From: Amaurobius ferox
Lineage: Eukaryota; Arthropoda; Arachnida; Araneae; Amaurobiidae
Length of the DNA stretch: 64,000 nt
Direction: 5' to 3'
Assembly: GCA_951213105.1 (NCBI GenBank)
Contig: OX578137.1
Location: 60,896,736 to 60,960,735, forward strand
Shown here piece by piece: positions 1 through 11,143 of the stretch. The notes below the pieces were generated by a model that was not told the origin of the DNA, did not search any database, and was given only the letters and a program-made list of their open reading frames with translations. A program made the translations under genes and the position numbers. Positions within the stretch are counted from its first letter, which is position 1. The number at the start of each line of letters is the position of its first letter.

Positions 1-429
1 TAAGTTACTTGTGGGAAACTCTATCAACCACTTTGCTGATTAGATTTTGGTACGAATCAGAGAAGAACAACCTGCTTCTTTTTTACGAAATGGCCCGTAA
101 AAATCGACAAAATCTACAAAAACAAGACTACGTATGCTCAAATGGATCAATTAAATGCTTGTTTCATACGTAATTTTTGACAAGAAAAAAAATAAGACCA
201 ACTCCATTACTGTAGGACTAACCGTTCTCGAGATATTTGAGATTTTTTGCATTTTTGTTATGCTGCCTTTGGAAAAATGTCCAATTACTAAATAAAAACA
301 AAAACTGAATTAAAAATGCAAATTTAGTGTTATTTTGTGCAATTTAAACTCAATTTAATGAATTATTAAAGAAATAAAGAAAAAATGAATTTGAGTCTGC
401 AGGGAAAGTTATGTGCTGCCCACATCAGA
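1..429 (-). repeat. TCTGATG-family repeat, truncated at window edge
   Basis: On the minus strand this starts at 429 with TCTGATGTGGGCAGCACATA followed by an ACTTTCCCTGCAGACTC block. The same start occurs at 12870, 25806, 39723 (minus) and 42280. The interior matches the copy at 12870-13705 in the 'CTCGAGAACGGTTAGTCCTACAGTAATGG' stretch and the 'ATTTCGTAAAAAAGAAGCAGG' stretch. No coding capacity is visible. A TC start shared by copies with different interiors would fit a non-autonomous rolling-circle element, but the other end is outside the window here. The short frame at 411-665 only overlaps its end and is not credible. Confidence 0.6.
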
Positions 430-1374
430 TTTTTTTTTATTGCATGAGGTTGTCTTCTTCCCGATCTGCGTTATCTGTATTTGCAAGATCATCAGTTGTA
501 ATACGCCGCACAATCTCTTCCTCATTTGAAACATGTCTAGGCAACATATCATCTGCATTTATTCAATCGCGACCAGTTTTTTATCAGCATCCACAAATGC
601 ATTTATCCAATGCTACGTATACTATAATTCGGATACTATTAATTTACACTATTTTTAGAAACTAAATAATTCTTCGCAATTACCGGGTAAAATTTTTTGC
701 CACGATGTCTTTATACAGTTGAAATGTTTCCATTGTCCAAGAAGCGGATTTTTCAAGAGGGCATTCAACACGCTAAGTTTTTCCCAGAAAGCAAGCAAAT
801 TATCATTATCTTCTTTCCAAAATCACATTAAAAATTATATTTTGTGTGTCGTTTTAAATTTGTGAATGAGTCCTTGATTTAAATATATGTTCTCATATAA
901 CAATAAAAGTAGTAAAATATGTTTGCATATCATAATAATCATAAAGGAAATAAAATATTTTCAATTGTATGACAAAATTCCCCTTTTTCAGTTTCACTGG
1001 CTTGTACACGTTGCCAGAAAATTATATCGTAGAGTGTAGGGTGGTCTATAAATATAATTTTTTATATAATATTCTCTATTGCCCCAGTTATTTCGCATTC
1101 TGGTTAATGCAATCCCAGATAGTCAAAAGTTTACTGCATTCTATCAGAGTATTCCCCAAACACAGTACATATGTACAAGAAAATAATTGCAATCGTGGAA
1201 AATCCAAAGTTTAATTTTATAGAATTATCTAAATGTAAACATGCCATTCTCCCATGGTTACCCGTACATTGCAGGTCATTTACGGCAATGAGAGGATGGT
1301 AAATTTGCTAAGGGGTACAGAGATTTTGCAAGTCTCATAAGAAACTATCTACTACTCTTTGAGTGGCAGGACTA
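430..1374. other. AT-rich stretch, nothing recognised
   Basis: Unique-looking AT-rich DNA with only chance short frames (up to 84 codons) that lack domains, promoter context or splice structure. I see no repeat shared with the rest of the window and no RNA gene. Confidence 0.5.
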
Positions 1375-2770
1375 TCTATATAAACAACATTCAAAATCTG
1401 TCTGTCTGTCTGTTTGTCCCGTCATCACGGAAGAACGGCTGAACTGAATTTCATGACATTTTGTGGGTAGCCTGGAAATAGTCCCACTTAAAATTTAGTC
1501 CATGTTTGTTGTTTCTACGATCAGTGGTTCTCGAGATATTAGTAAAAAACGAAATTTTCGTTTGTCTCATCATCACGGGAGAACGGGTGAACCGAATTTG
1601 ATGAAATTTTGTGGATAGCCTTGAAATAGCCCCCCATAAATTTAGTCCAAGTTTCGAGTATCTACGACCAGGAATTGTTGAGATATCAATGAAAAATGAA
1701 ACTTTTCCCTAGGGGTTCTACTCTCTAATTCCGTGGTTTATCCAAACGAAAAGCTTGAAAATTGCTTTAAAGTGATTTAAAACTTTATCTTTGAGTTTGG
1801 TGGGAGAGTTTTTGCGCTAATTTGTCACTTTCTGAAGACATGAATTGTTTGAAACATGATTTAAATGGGAAATCTATCTCTGGTTTATTTTTCCACAAGT
1901 TTTTACTGAACAAAAGTATAAAGAAATCAAAATGGTTATTTAATTTCGCAGTTTATGAGGAAGATTCTATCTTATATCATGTTGCTCAAAAACGCAATTA
2001 AATTAAATCTGTCTGTTAATTTTAATTATTATTTTTTCGATTTGAAAAATAAATAAATGGGTATAAAAATATATTTTAGAAAATAACGATTGGATTTTTC
2101 TTATAGCATTTTTGACTGGATAATATCAATTACGGTCTTCAGATTTAAACGTTATTATTATTGATATTTTCAAGTTATTATGTCGTTGTTTTATTATGAC
2201 AAAAATTGTTTAAACTCATATATTGTACGTTGTATGAGTAATCTTCTAGAAATACACGGTTATATCTTCTAATTTACGAGAATATTAGTACAGGTATATT
2301 TCCATATGTTTTGATATATATTGGCATATATTAGAATCAATTACGACCTTCTGGTATAAAGATTACGGGAATTATTGATATTTTCAATTTATTACGTCAT
2401 ATCTTTTATTTTGGCAAAGATTTTTGAGACTCATATTGTAATACGGGTAATCTTCTAATGTACTGATACAGGTTATATCTTCTAATATTCGAGTATATAA
2501 GTAGTACGGGTCCTATACAATTTTAATGCTTTCATTTTGCATATATTGATTCAATTCCTTTTTTATTTTGTAAATTTGCTTACAAAAGGGGCCAGGATGT
2601 TTTATTCTTCAGATCTGCCAGTGAAGATAATGTTTCATAGTGAGAACGGATATTCTTAAACTTCTCTTTAGGAGCAATAAATTTAATATTTTAACAGAAT
2701 TTGCACATGATTGTGAATTATAAGTTTCTTTATATTATATACTTCGTACGAAGAACAGGTATGCTGCTAA
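1375..2770 (+). mobile_element. Non-autonomous Helitron (short form)
   Basis: The 5' end is A|TCTATATAAAC followed by a (TCTG)n run. The 3' end has a palindromic ACTTCGTACGAAG stem, then GGTATGCTGCTAA before GT, close to the CTRR|T rule for Helitron ends. The 5' part carries two tandem ~120-bp modules containing CATCACGGNAGAACGG and a 'CGAATTTGATGAAATTTTGTGG' motif. Copies of the same family lie at 62035-63471 (plus) and 20075-22525 (minus). No Rep or helicase coding sequence is present, so it would need a helper. The CTAA|G end is one base off the CTAG|T seen in the minus copy. Confidence 0.8.
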
Positions 2771-3435
2771 GTAAGAATAAAATTAATGGTAGAGAACAAG
2801 GAACCCGCTGACTAATATATCATCGTTATTTCCACAGTAGCTGTCATTCGTCTTAGAGACTAGATATGATTTTTTGAACAAGAACTAGCATCGATTTAAT
2901 CTTTATGCATCCCCTAATTGTGTCCTTTGCAAGAATAATGTAGGCGCTTCCCATATTAGAGATAACTTTGTGAGTGTTTTTTCTATCTTGTTACTCCTTT
3001 TATAGTTTTTTGGTTATTACTGTTGTTCTCATGGTGTTATCTTCTTGTATACACTACATGTGCATGGGTGAATGGATGTATCTCTAAGCACTACAGCTTA
3101 AATTATAAAAAGAAAACTGTAGAACTTACTCGTTTTGGGTATACTTGCAAACGCATAGCGAGTTTTTTTTTGTGTGTACATTCATGCCGGTGTGTGTCTA
3201 TGTCTTTAGATTATAAATCCATCGGAAAATCTGTTTCATTTTCAACTCGAAATGGTATGTTTTTATTACGTATACTACGAATTCAGAGTAATGAATAGGT
3301 GTATGAATTTTTGAAAAATGACAATATAAATTATTGCAATTCAGATATTGCACTGTAATACCACGAGAGATATTTTACTGCAACATTTCTATGAAAGGAG
3401 TTTCTGACATTAAGATTGTTTATATATTTACATTC
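2771..3435. other. Unassigned AT-rich stretch
   Basis: No repeat match to other parts of the window and no recognisable protein. The 91-codon frame at 3023-3298 has random-looking composition and no domain. Confidence 0.45.
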
Positions 3436-3822
3436 AAGGACGCACTCAACCCGATCTTTAGGTCTAGGCACCAGCACTCTACCGATGGAGCTACCGGGGT
3501 TCCTGAAAGAATTTCACATTACAATCTACTCCACCGCGTGCTGTTGGCCATCTCGGGTGCGGTATCCCCGTGGTTTGCGCTCTAGATTTGCACGCTACCA
3601 CAAAATGCCGCCGTGTTCATGCGGAGTACGATCACGTTAAACATGTGGGTCCGTAAGTCCTTCCGAGAGGTTGGTGGTAGGGGAAGGAGGGTACGGTCCC
3701 TGTGGATGCCTCCCCCACTGGGTTCCGGTCTAAATTGGGTGGCACTTCCCGGCCGTCCATACAGTTACCTTACACCTTTCTGGTAGGTCGGACGGTCTGG
3801 GTCTCAACAACAACAACATAAT
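3436..3822 (+). repeat. GC-rich block with (CAA)n tail, SINE-like or LINE 3' fragment
   Basis: GC content rises sharply against the AT-rich flanks and the block ends in TCTCAACAACAACAACA, which looks like a retroposon tail on the plus strand. The left end, read on the minus strand from about 3512, contains GGTAGCTCCATCGGTAGAG, a fair Pol III A-box, and later GGGTTGAGTGCG, a decayed B-box. This resembles a tRNA-derived segment. The tRNA-like part and the tail point in opposite directions, so it may be a composite. No coding frame is credible. Confidence 0.4.
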
Positions 3823-3947
3823 GTTTATCATTCTGATAATAATCGTGGTACTTATACAACTGCTATGGAATATGAATTTATGAGACGGTTTATTGGAGAC
3901 ACACACTCCAGATATCCTTTCCATTTCTCTGCAGAAATTTAAATGTT

Positions 3948-4790
3948 TAAGGGGACGGTGGACGTTGAAATGAGCAAAAATCGACTAAAAACAGTTTTAA
4001 TATATAACATTATTTTATACATTTAACATTTGCTTACGGGTGGGACAGTGTCCTCTTAAAAGAACCTCTTAAAAAGACAGGTATTTGACATACCCTATCC
4101 CAAACAGTTCGACCTGCTGCAGCAGGTGCACTGTTTCTGTCAGCGATTTCCATGGACGCTAATGCCTGCAAAGAGGGTCGAACTGTTTGGGATAGGGTAT
4201 GTCAAATATCTGTCTTTTTGGGAGGTTCTACGTTAGGGATGGATGCTGTCCCACCCGTAAGTAAAAGGTTTAATACATTTTTTTCGAAACGGAATTTTCA
4301 AAGGTTTTACATTTTTAAAATGATCCATGCGTCTTAATTTTTGTCTGAGATGCATGAAATTTGGCAAGAAGACATCTCTCATACTTTTTAATGAAACTGA
4401 GTATGCATTTTAAAATTGGACTCTATTAAGGTAATTAAAAGTGAATAAGAACCTAATTAAATGATGAAAATTAAGTTTTAATGCAGAAAAATATTTCTAA
4501 AAAATTAACTTTCAACCGGATTTAAAAATAAATAACCAAATTTGTTCATAATGTGTTTTTGAGTGATCATAATGTAAAATTAATCAAAAATGCGCATAAA
4601 TGGCACGCAAGGAACATTTTCAAATTTTCGTAAAAAAATTAAATTAAGGAAAAAATACAAAATTATAACAAAATTGAAAAAAAAATTAAGGGTATTGTTT
4701 ATAGTAATGTGAAGAGGAATATTTATATAAATTTTCGCGTTTCTAAGTCAATAAATAAATAAAAAAATTCAACGTCCACCGTTCCCTTAA
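3948..4790. mobile_element. Palindromic MITE with TTAA ends
   Basis: The left end TTAAGGGGACGGTGGACGTT (3948) is the inverse of the right end AACGTCCACCGTTCCCTTAA (ending 4790), giving TIRs of about 20 bp bordered by TTAA. A second inverted pair of about 83 bp lies inside (4032-4114 against 4177-4262), including TTTGACATACCCTATCCCAA and its complement. TTAA suggests a piggyBac-type target. A TA or TWA duplication (Tc1/mariner or Harbinger type) is equally possible because TTAA contains both. No transposase. The 61-codon frame at 4152 is a shadow of the hairpin. Confidence 0.75.
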
Positions 4791-4875
4791 CACTGCAGTT
4801 TATGAAAACAACATTTCGCTCCCCCGAGCTTAACATCATGAAAAACTAATAACTAATGCGAAAACGTTATGAATG

Positions 4876-5250
4876 ATTATTCTTTTTTAAAGATCTTCTT
4901 TTCCCAAACTTTATCCTTTTTTATCAAATAAAAATTCTCTATATTTTATTTCCCAATCATCAAAATGCAACATCGAGTCGTAAAATAAAAGTAAAAACAT
5001 TGCCACAAGTACTCCTTCGGAAGCCTGAATGGCTGCATAGAACGTGAGAAGATTTAATGACGAAAAATATTCATTAAATTTGCAGAAAGAAAGGGTTCAA
5101 TAAAAGCGAATGTCAGAGTAATGAAATAAAATGGATAATGTTGCTTTTGGCTTGTTATTTAAACACGTAATAATCGTTGAAATAGGTTCTCTAGTGCGCA
5201 TTTTGGAAGGTAAAACTAGAAATTGCCAGCGTGCTAATTGAATTGAAATG
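4876..5250 (+). repeat. Dispersed repeat shared with 18200-18560
   Basis: This block and 18200-18560 share many stretches in the same order, such as AACGTGAGAAGATTTAATGA, then a 'TTCATTA...CAGAAAGAAA' segment, then GTAATGAAATAAAATGGA, and a closing GCTAATTGAATTG-like end. Identity looks around 70-75% by eye. No open frame is conserved between the two, so I treat it as an old non-coding repeat. Confidence 0.55.
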
Positions 5251-5299
5251 ATATGAGGCATATATACCGTACTTTTTATTTTATAGTTCTTTTTTATAT

Positions 5300-5450
5300 T
5301 TCATTAGGAGGTTATGCCCCCTGATCGTTACGCTTCGCTAACCTCCGTAACTCACTTCATGAGTCGTGAGACTTCGCTTCGTACTCGTGGCCTACCTCCT
5401 ACGCTCGCAGAGGTTCTTCCGCGGTCAATATCAAGCCAAACTAAATTTTA
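5300..5450. other. GC-richer island of unknown origin
   Basis: Around GGAGGTTATGCCCCCTGATC to CCGCGGTCAATATC the GC content is well above the flanks, with many CG dinucleotides and short inverted pieces (GGAGGTTA ... TAACCTCC). It resembles a transposon terminal region, but I found no matching second end in the window. Confidence 0.35.
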
Positions 5451-5646
5451 AATCGCTAAACGGTTTATGTCACCGTGTAGCCCTATTATTTCTCTACAAG
5501 TGTACTAAATTTCATATTTTTGTATGGTATAGTTTTTACGGTATGTGACAGAGAAAATCGATAGCCATGCTGATACGAAAGAAAATTTTTCACTTCAGAA
5601 ATGTACAAAAAGTAAAATAACTCGTAAACAACATCGAAATTTTAAA

Positions 5647-6755
5647 CAAGAAAGATCAATCATGCATAAATCATTGTTTATGAAACACTTTACAACTTCA
5701 ATGCAATTTTACTTAAACATCTCTAAAATGCGATACATTCCTCGGTAATATTTTTAACATCATCATAATACTACAATAATTTATTATATTTGAAAACTTC
5801 ATCGAAAACAAATGAACTTTATTCAAATGACGTCATCGAAATATAAATCGCCTGGCTCTCTCTATAAAAGCATCCTTTCATTCATAAACTTTTTTCCAAT
5901 CCTTTCATTCATCACAATAGTATAATAATTCATTTTATTTAAAAACTTAAAACCATGGAGGTACAAGTAATTAAACTCTATAATTAAAACTTTATCGAAA
6001 AAATCGTCCTTTTCTGTGTAAAATCAATGAATGTTTCATTAATATCAGATATATTGCAGACTCCATGAGCTAAATACTTTCATGTTAAAGAAATGCAGCA
6101 ATTATTATAAAACTCATTCTGCTCCTTTTGGTGTTTACTGAAAATTAGGCTTCGTTGTAGAAATAATCAAAGTTGGATGATCATTTAAACTCAAATATAT
6201 TGTAATTGCGTTGTTTTAGTATGTAGATGCACAGATTTTAAGAAAAGATAAAGCAGTTTTAGGACGGATACAATTCTAAATACGAATTAAACAGAACTTT
6301 TAAAATCACGATTTTGACACAAGATGGATGCCATATTTTATTTTGGTGGGTCACGTGATTTTTTCATATAATAGTCACATGATCTCTTCATATAAAGGGT
6401 GAAATTATTATTTTAATTTTTATTTAAAAAACTACTGAATATATTTTGCTGACATTTTTTTTATATATTTTATGGGATAATTTGAATATTAATATTTCCT
6501 GAAACTTTCGAAGCAATTTGTGAATTTTAAATTCGCTTGAAAAATGTTTGAAAAGTGAGCAATCCAAAAATAATTGGGTGATATAATTCATTTATATTTC
6601 CATAGGTACTACAGACCGTCTGAACAACATAAAGTTTCATTTTCATAAAGTCATTTTTGCGGCAGTTATTGTGCTAACAGACAGACAGACAGACAGACAG
6701 ACAGAATGAACAAAGTCATAACCACTTTTCAATTATGCTGTAAAGTGTTAGAAAG
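5647..6755 (+). repeat. Family G repeat arm (+), (GACA)n-ended
   Basis: Starts CAAGAAAGATCAATCATGCA with a small hairpin (AATCATGC ... GCATTGATT in better copies). It runs through a CRE/TATA block, then an interior ending ACAGACCGTCTGAACAACAT, GGCAGTTATNGTGCTAAC, a (GACA)n run at 6677-6704, and AGAATGAACAAAGTCATAA to a GTAAAGTGTTA end. The same module recurs at 7056-8300, 10161-11143, 13740-14150, 28001-29062, 49993-51630 and 52411-53729. The layout (terminal hairpin, core, GTCT-type microsatellite) resembles DINE-1/Helentron-type elements; that assignment is inference. Confidence 0.75.
5828..5957 (+). promoter_or_regulatory. Promoter-like block in family G: CRE, TATA, ATG
   Basis: TGACGTCA (5828-5835) is a perfect CRE/ATF palindrome. 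TATAAAAG (5863-5870) is a consensus TATA box, a TCATTC initiator-like motif follows about 15-30 bases later, and ACCATGGAG|GTACAAG (ATG at 5955) combines a Kozak-like start with a GT donor-like sequence. The order and spacing recur in other family G arms, for example TATA at 50659 and ATG at 50751. Whether it drives transcription is unknown. Confidence 0.45.
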
Positions 6756-7055
6756 GGCTCCGTCTTGCAAAAATTCAATTATGTAGGTGCCTGCCTGCAA
6801 AATTTCGTGGTGTTGCTATTGTTAGTCTATCAAGGACGCGAACTCGCAGTTCAAATATTGTTTCCTTGACTTTGATATTAAATATTTCTTAAACTAAGCT
6901 ATATACCAAATATTGATTTATTTCAGTGTATTTCCCAAACCTTTTTCTGTAAGTGTATCAAATTTAACATTTTTTATGCTATAGATTTTGCTGTACAAAG
7001 CAGAGAAACTGGAGAAACAAGACATTTGACAAGATGCGACGCTAGCGGCAGATAC
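6756..7055. other. Segment between inverted family G arms
   Basis: About 300 bases lie between the (GACA)n ends of two family G arms that face each other. There is no repeat match elsewhere in the window and no long frame. It is moderately less AT-rich at its edges (GGGCTCCGTCTTGC; GATGCGACGCTAGCGGCAG). It could be the unique centre of one long inverted-repeat element or a trapped host fragment. Confidence 0.5.
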
Positions 7056-8300
7056 TTTTTTAACATTTTACAACAGAGTTGACAAGTGTTTATGACTTTG
7101 TTCATCCTGTCTGTCTGTCTGTCCGTTAGCACGATAACTGCCGTAAAAATGACTTTATCAAAATGAAATTTTAGTATGTTGTTCAGACGGTCTGTGGGAC
7201 CTATGGAAATATAAATGAATAATATCACCCAATTAGGTTTGGATTGAATCCGGGTTGAAAAAATGAAATACATTGACCCTTATGAAACCTAATTATCCAA
7301 ACATTTTTTAAGAGGATTTAAAATTCACAAATTGCTTCGAAAGTTTTAGAAAATACTCAAATTATTCTATAAAATATATAAAAAAATTTCAGCAAAATAT
7401 ATTCAGTAGTTTTTTAAATAAAAATTAAAATTATGATTACACCTTTAATATGAAGCTTCATCTTGTGACAAAATCGTGATTTTTTAAGTTCTTTTTAATT
7501 CATATTTAGTGTTGCATCTGTCCTAAAACCGCTTTATTTTTGATTAAATTCTGTGCTTCTACATACTGAAACAACACAATTACAATATATTTGAGTTTAA
7601 ATGATCATCCAACTTTGATTATTTCTTCAACGAAGCCTACTTTTCACTTATGGAAAATGTAAACAGCAAAATATGTGAAATGCGTTGCATAAGAATTGCT
7701 GCATTTCTTTAACTCAAAATTATTTAGCTTACGGAGTCTGCAATATAGCTGATATGAATGAAACATTCATTGCTTTTACAGAGAGAAGGACGGTTTTTTC
7801 CATGAAGTTTTAAACATAGAGTTTAATTACTTGTACCTCCGTGGTCTCAAGTTTTTAAATAAAATAAATTATTATAGTATTGTGATGAATGAATTGAATG
7901 GATAAATGTTTATGAATGAAATGCTGCTTTTTCAGAGAGAGCCAGGCGTGTTTTATTTCGATGACGTCATTAGAATAAATGTTATTTGTTTTCGATGAAG
8001 TTTTCAAATATAATAAATTATTGTAGTAGTATGCCTATTTTAAAAATATTACCGAGGAATGCATCGTATTTTAGAGATGTTTAAACCAGGCAATTTATAT
8101 TTCAATGCCGTCATTTGAATGAAGTTCATTTTTTTCGATGAAGTTTTAAGTCTTCAATTATAATAAATTAATATAGAAATGTGATAATTTTTAAAATATT
8201 ATCGAGGAATGTTTCGCATTTTAGAGATGTTAAATGAAACTACATTGAAGTTGGAAAGTGTTTCATAATAAATGCTTTATGCATGATCGATCTGTCTTGT
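7056..8300 (-). repeat. Family G repeat arm (-)
   Basis: Inverse of 5647-6755, beginning with TTTTTAACATTTTACAAC, a (TGTC)n run (about 7107-7127) and CCGTTAGCACGATAACTGCC, and ending ATGCATGATCGATCTGTCTTG. It is longer than the plus arm because about 200 bp near the outer end are duplicated in tandem (two 'TTACCGAGGAATG ... TTTTAGAGATGTTTAA' units). It retains an internal GGGTTGAAAAAATGAAATAC piece lost from the plus arm. In this copy the TATA box is mutated (GAAAAAG). Together with 5647-6755 it forms an inverted pair about 2.65 kb long. Confidence 0.75.
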
Positions 8301-8429
8301 TTTAAATATAGAGATTAGAAAATGTGCCGAATGCTTCCAGGCTTTTACGATGCAAACCTCTGAGTAAAATTACATCGGATCATACAACTGGTTGAAAGCC
8401 AAATAATACTTTTACGGTACGTTCTCTTA

Positions 8430-8935
8430 GAGCCCAAAATAAACAACTTGCTGCGCAGATGCAATACGTCATAAATAAGAATGCGTGGCGCATGCAGTTA
8501 AGACGCAACGCCCTCGTTAGCCAAGGCTGAAAATATAGATTTAATACGAAAAATGCATAACTAGCTAAATAACTAAATAGTTTATCATTTTTCTATTGGT
8601 TTTCAGTCCTCTTAAAACCAAAAATATATATAACGCGCTACCTGGGTATAATACATCCTAAATAAACGAACGTGGTGCATACAGTCAAGGTACACCGCTT
8701 TCGTTAGCTAAAGTTAAAAATATAGTTTTTGAAACTAAAAATACATAATTTGTTAAATAACTAAATAGCTTATCTTTTTCGTATTAGTTATTAGTCTTCT
8801 TAGAACAAATAATATATAACTTGTTATGCGGGTGTAATCCGTTCTAAATAAGCATGCGTTGAGCATGCAATTTGAGTACACTGCCTTCGTTAGCTACAGC
8901 AAAAAAAATATAGTCTTTAAAACTAAGCTTTAGCT
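8430..8935. repeat. Tandem array, about 180-194-bp units, three diverged copies
   Basis: Three units align on anchors near 8469, 8648 and 8842: TAAATAANNNNNCGTGG/TTG, then a TTAGCTA-containing stretch, then AACTAAATAGTTTATC and TTCTTAGAACAAA. Units differ by perhaps 25-30%. This is satellite-like, with no coding frame. Confidence 0.65.
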
Positions 8936-9536
8936 TAGTTTAAAATGTTCATGAAAACAATATTTTTCTCAATACTACAAATGAGAAAGTAAATATATCA
9001 GAATCATCGTGTTCTGTTTTCAATACGCATACTGTAATAATAACAGATTTATTTTTACTTTGTCATACTATAGAATACAGTATAGAGAAAGTATTGTTTT
9101 TAAGAAAACTTTCGATTTCGAGGTTTTGATGCCAGTATATGTTTTAGGACCTCATGAACACGTTTTGACTGTTTTTTGAGTGATGTAATATAGTTGCTAA
9201 AACTATTAGTAGATTTTCATGAAACTTTATATCCCGCTTTCTTAACAAGAAAATCTAGATCACTTTAGAATTTTTTAAATTCCAGTGAAAACTTTGAAAT
9301 TTATTCGAAATTTTATATTTACTTAACATGACAAAATAGGACAAGATTTGGCACAATTAAGCGTAAAAGGGGTTATTTATGACTGAATGATCATGAAACA
9401 TATCAGTTTTAATCAGTGTAGTAAAAATAGCCGCGACACAATTTTCATGTTCGAAAGTTACCCCCGCTGAGGTGGTACATTGTCATACTTCGTCTAAATT
9501 GAAAGATTTTTTGAACCCCTTAAAATGAAGGTTAGC
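8936..9536. other. Unassigned AT-rich stretch
   Basis: Apart from a short palindrome at its left edge (AAACTAAGCTTTAGCTTAGTTT-like, near 8921-8943) I see no structure, repeat match or coding signal. Confidence 0.45.
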
Positions 9537-9650
9537 ATGCTATAATTGTGATCATTCATCTATATTGTGATCATTCATGCTATAATTGTGATCATTCATG
9601 CTATAATTGTGATCATTAATGCTATAATTGTGATCATTGTGATCATCAAT
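9537..9650. repeat. 21-bp minisatellite
   Basis: About five copies of a 21-bp unit, ATGCTATAATTGTGATCATT plus C or A, with small variants (one TCTATATTGTGATCATTC unit and a terminal repeated GATCATTGTGATCAT). Each unit contains the palindrome TGATCA. Confidence 0.85.
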
Positions 9651-9884
9651 ATAGATTTTTTTTGCAATTAAAAAAGAAAATCACAAGTTACTTAAAAATG
9701 GATTCTGGTATTTGAAAGTTGAATTAAGCTACACCCCATAATTTATCGATGGAAGTATATCGCGTTTACCCAGTATGAAATAATTTTATTTTAGAGCAAT
9801 ATTTTTCTAGCCATTCTTTGAGAAGTATCATTGAAGAGTTTTAGGGAAAATACCCATGCTCTAAAACCCCTTACAATTCAACAG

Positions 9885-10211
9885 TTACAAGGTTAATAAA
9901 GCATTTATGAGAAACGGGATTCGTTGCAGCCAAAGCGATAATATACATTTAAACTCAGGGAGAAACTGGCTGAAATGGAAACTGTGTTGCTGAAGCTCTG
10001 CAGAAACTAACTCTTCAATGACATTTTCATAAGAATATCTAGATAAATATTGCTCTAAAATAAAAGTTATTTCACTTGGAAATAGCGATGACCTTCGATT
10101 GATAAAATGGATGTCTGTAATTATCATCTGACGTAAAAGCAGCAGACAATATTTCTGATACATTTTTAACACTTTACGACACAGTTGAAAAGTTTTCATG
10201 ACTTTGTTCAT
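9885..10211 (-). other. 108-codon open frame running out of a family G end
   Basis: The frame begins inside the family G terminus (MNKV... is encoded by its AATGAACAAAGTCATAA motif) and extends into sequence not seen elsewhere here. The stretch 'FPSEITFILEQYLSRYSYENVIEE' has the flavour of the N-terminal helix-turn-helix of Tc1/mariner-type transposases ('FILEQYL...SY'), but nothing downstream supports a transposase. It may be sequence adjacent to or captured by the repeat, or chance. I do not call a gene. Confidence 0.2.
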
Positions 10212-11143
10212 TCTGCTGTCTGTCGGTCCGTTCGCACGATAACTGCCGTGAAAATGACTTTATCAAAATGAAATTTTAGTTTGCTGTTGAGACGGTCTGT
10301 TGGACATATGGGAATGTAAATGAATAATATCACCCAATTAGTTTTGGTCTGAACTCTGGTTGAAAACATAAAATACATTGAATTCCATGGGACCTAATTT
10401 TCAAACACTTTTTAAGCGACATTAAAATTCACAAATTGCTTCGAAAATTTTAGGAAATATTCAAATTATCCCATGAAATATATATAAAAACTTTTCAGCA
10501 AAATATGTTCGGTAGTTTTTTAAATAAAAATTAAAATAATAATTACACCCATATAGTATAAAGAGATCAGGTGACTTACTTCAAAATAAAATATGGCATC
10601 CATTTTTTTTCCCAGAGTAAAAATCGTGATTTTATTCTTTTAAATTTATATTTTGTGTTACATGCGTTCTAAAACCGCTTTATTTTTGCGTATTTTCTGT
10701 GCATCTATATTCTGAACCATAGCAATTACAATATATTTTAGTTTAAATGATCATCAAACTTTGATTATTTCTACAACGAAGCCTAATTTTAATGGATGCA
10801 GAGTGTAAACATGTGATTGCAAGATGAGTTTCATAAGAATTGCTCAATTGTTTTCACTTAAAATTATTTAACTCTGGAATTTGGAATAAAAGAGCATGAA
10901 TGAAATATTCAGTGCTTTTACATAGAGAGCCAGACAATTTATATTTCGATAACGTCATCTGAATAAAGTTCAATTTTTTTCCATGAAGTTTTAAGTTTCC
11001 AAGTAAAACAAATTTAGTAGTTCTGTGATAATTAAACAAATATCATCTCTGAATGTATCGCATTTTAGAGATGTTTAAATAAAATTATTTTCAGTTCGAA
11101 AGTGTTTAATAATCAATGCTTTATGCATGATTGATCTTTCTTG
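10161..11143 (-). repeat. Family G repeat arm (-), single
   Basis: Starts TTTTTAACACTTTACGACAC with a shortened TCTG run and ends GCATGATTGATCTTTCTTG. It is collinear with the minus arm at 7056 but lacks the tandem duplication near the outer end. No plus arm faces it nearby, so it is a solo arm or one half of a broken pair. Confidence 0.75.

Noticed and set aside
3436..3512. Functional tRNA gene on the minus strand
   Set aside because: The T-loop is missing a base and the stems do not pair; at best a tRNA-derived remnant.
6677..6704. CRISPR-like or regulatory repeat
   Set aside because: A simple (GACA)n microsatellite that belongs to family G; the TCTG runs at 22468 and 62057 belong to Helitrons.
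9537..9650. CRISPR array
   Set aside because: Contiguous 21-bp units without spacers in a eukaryotic context; a minisatellite.
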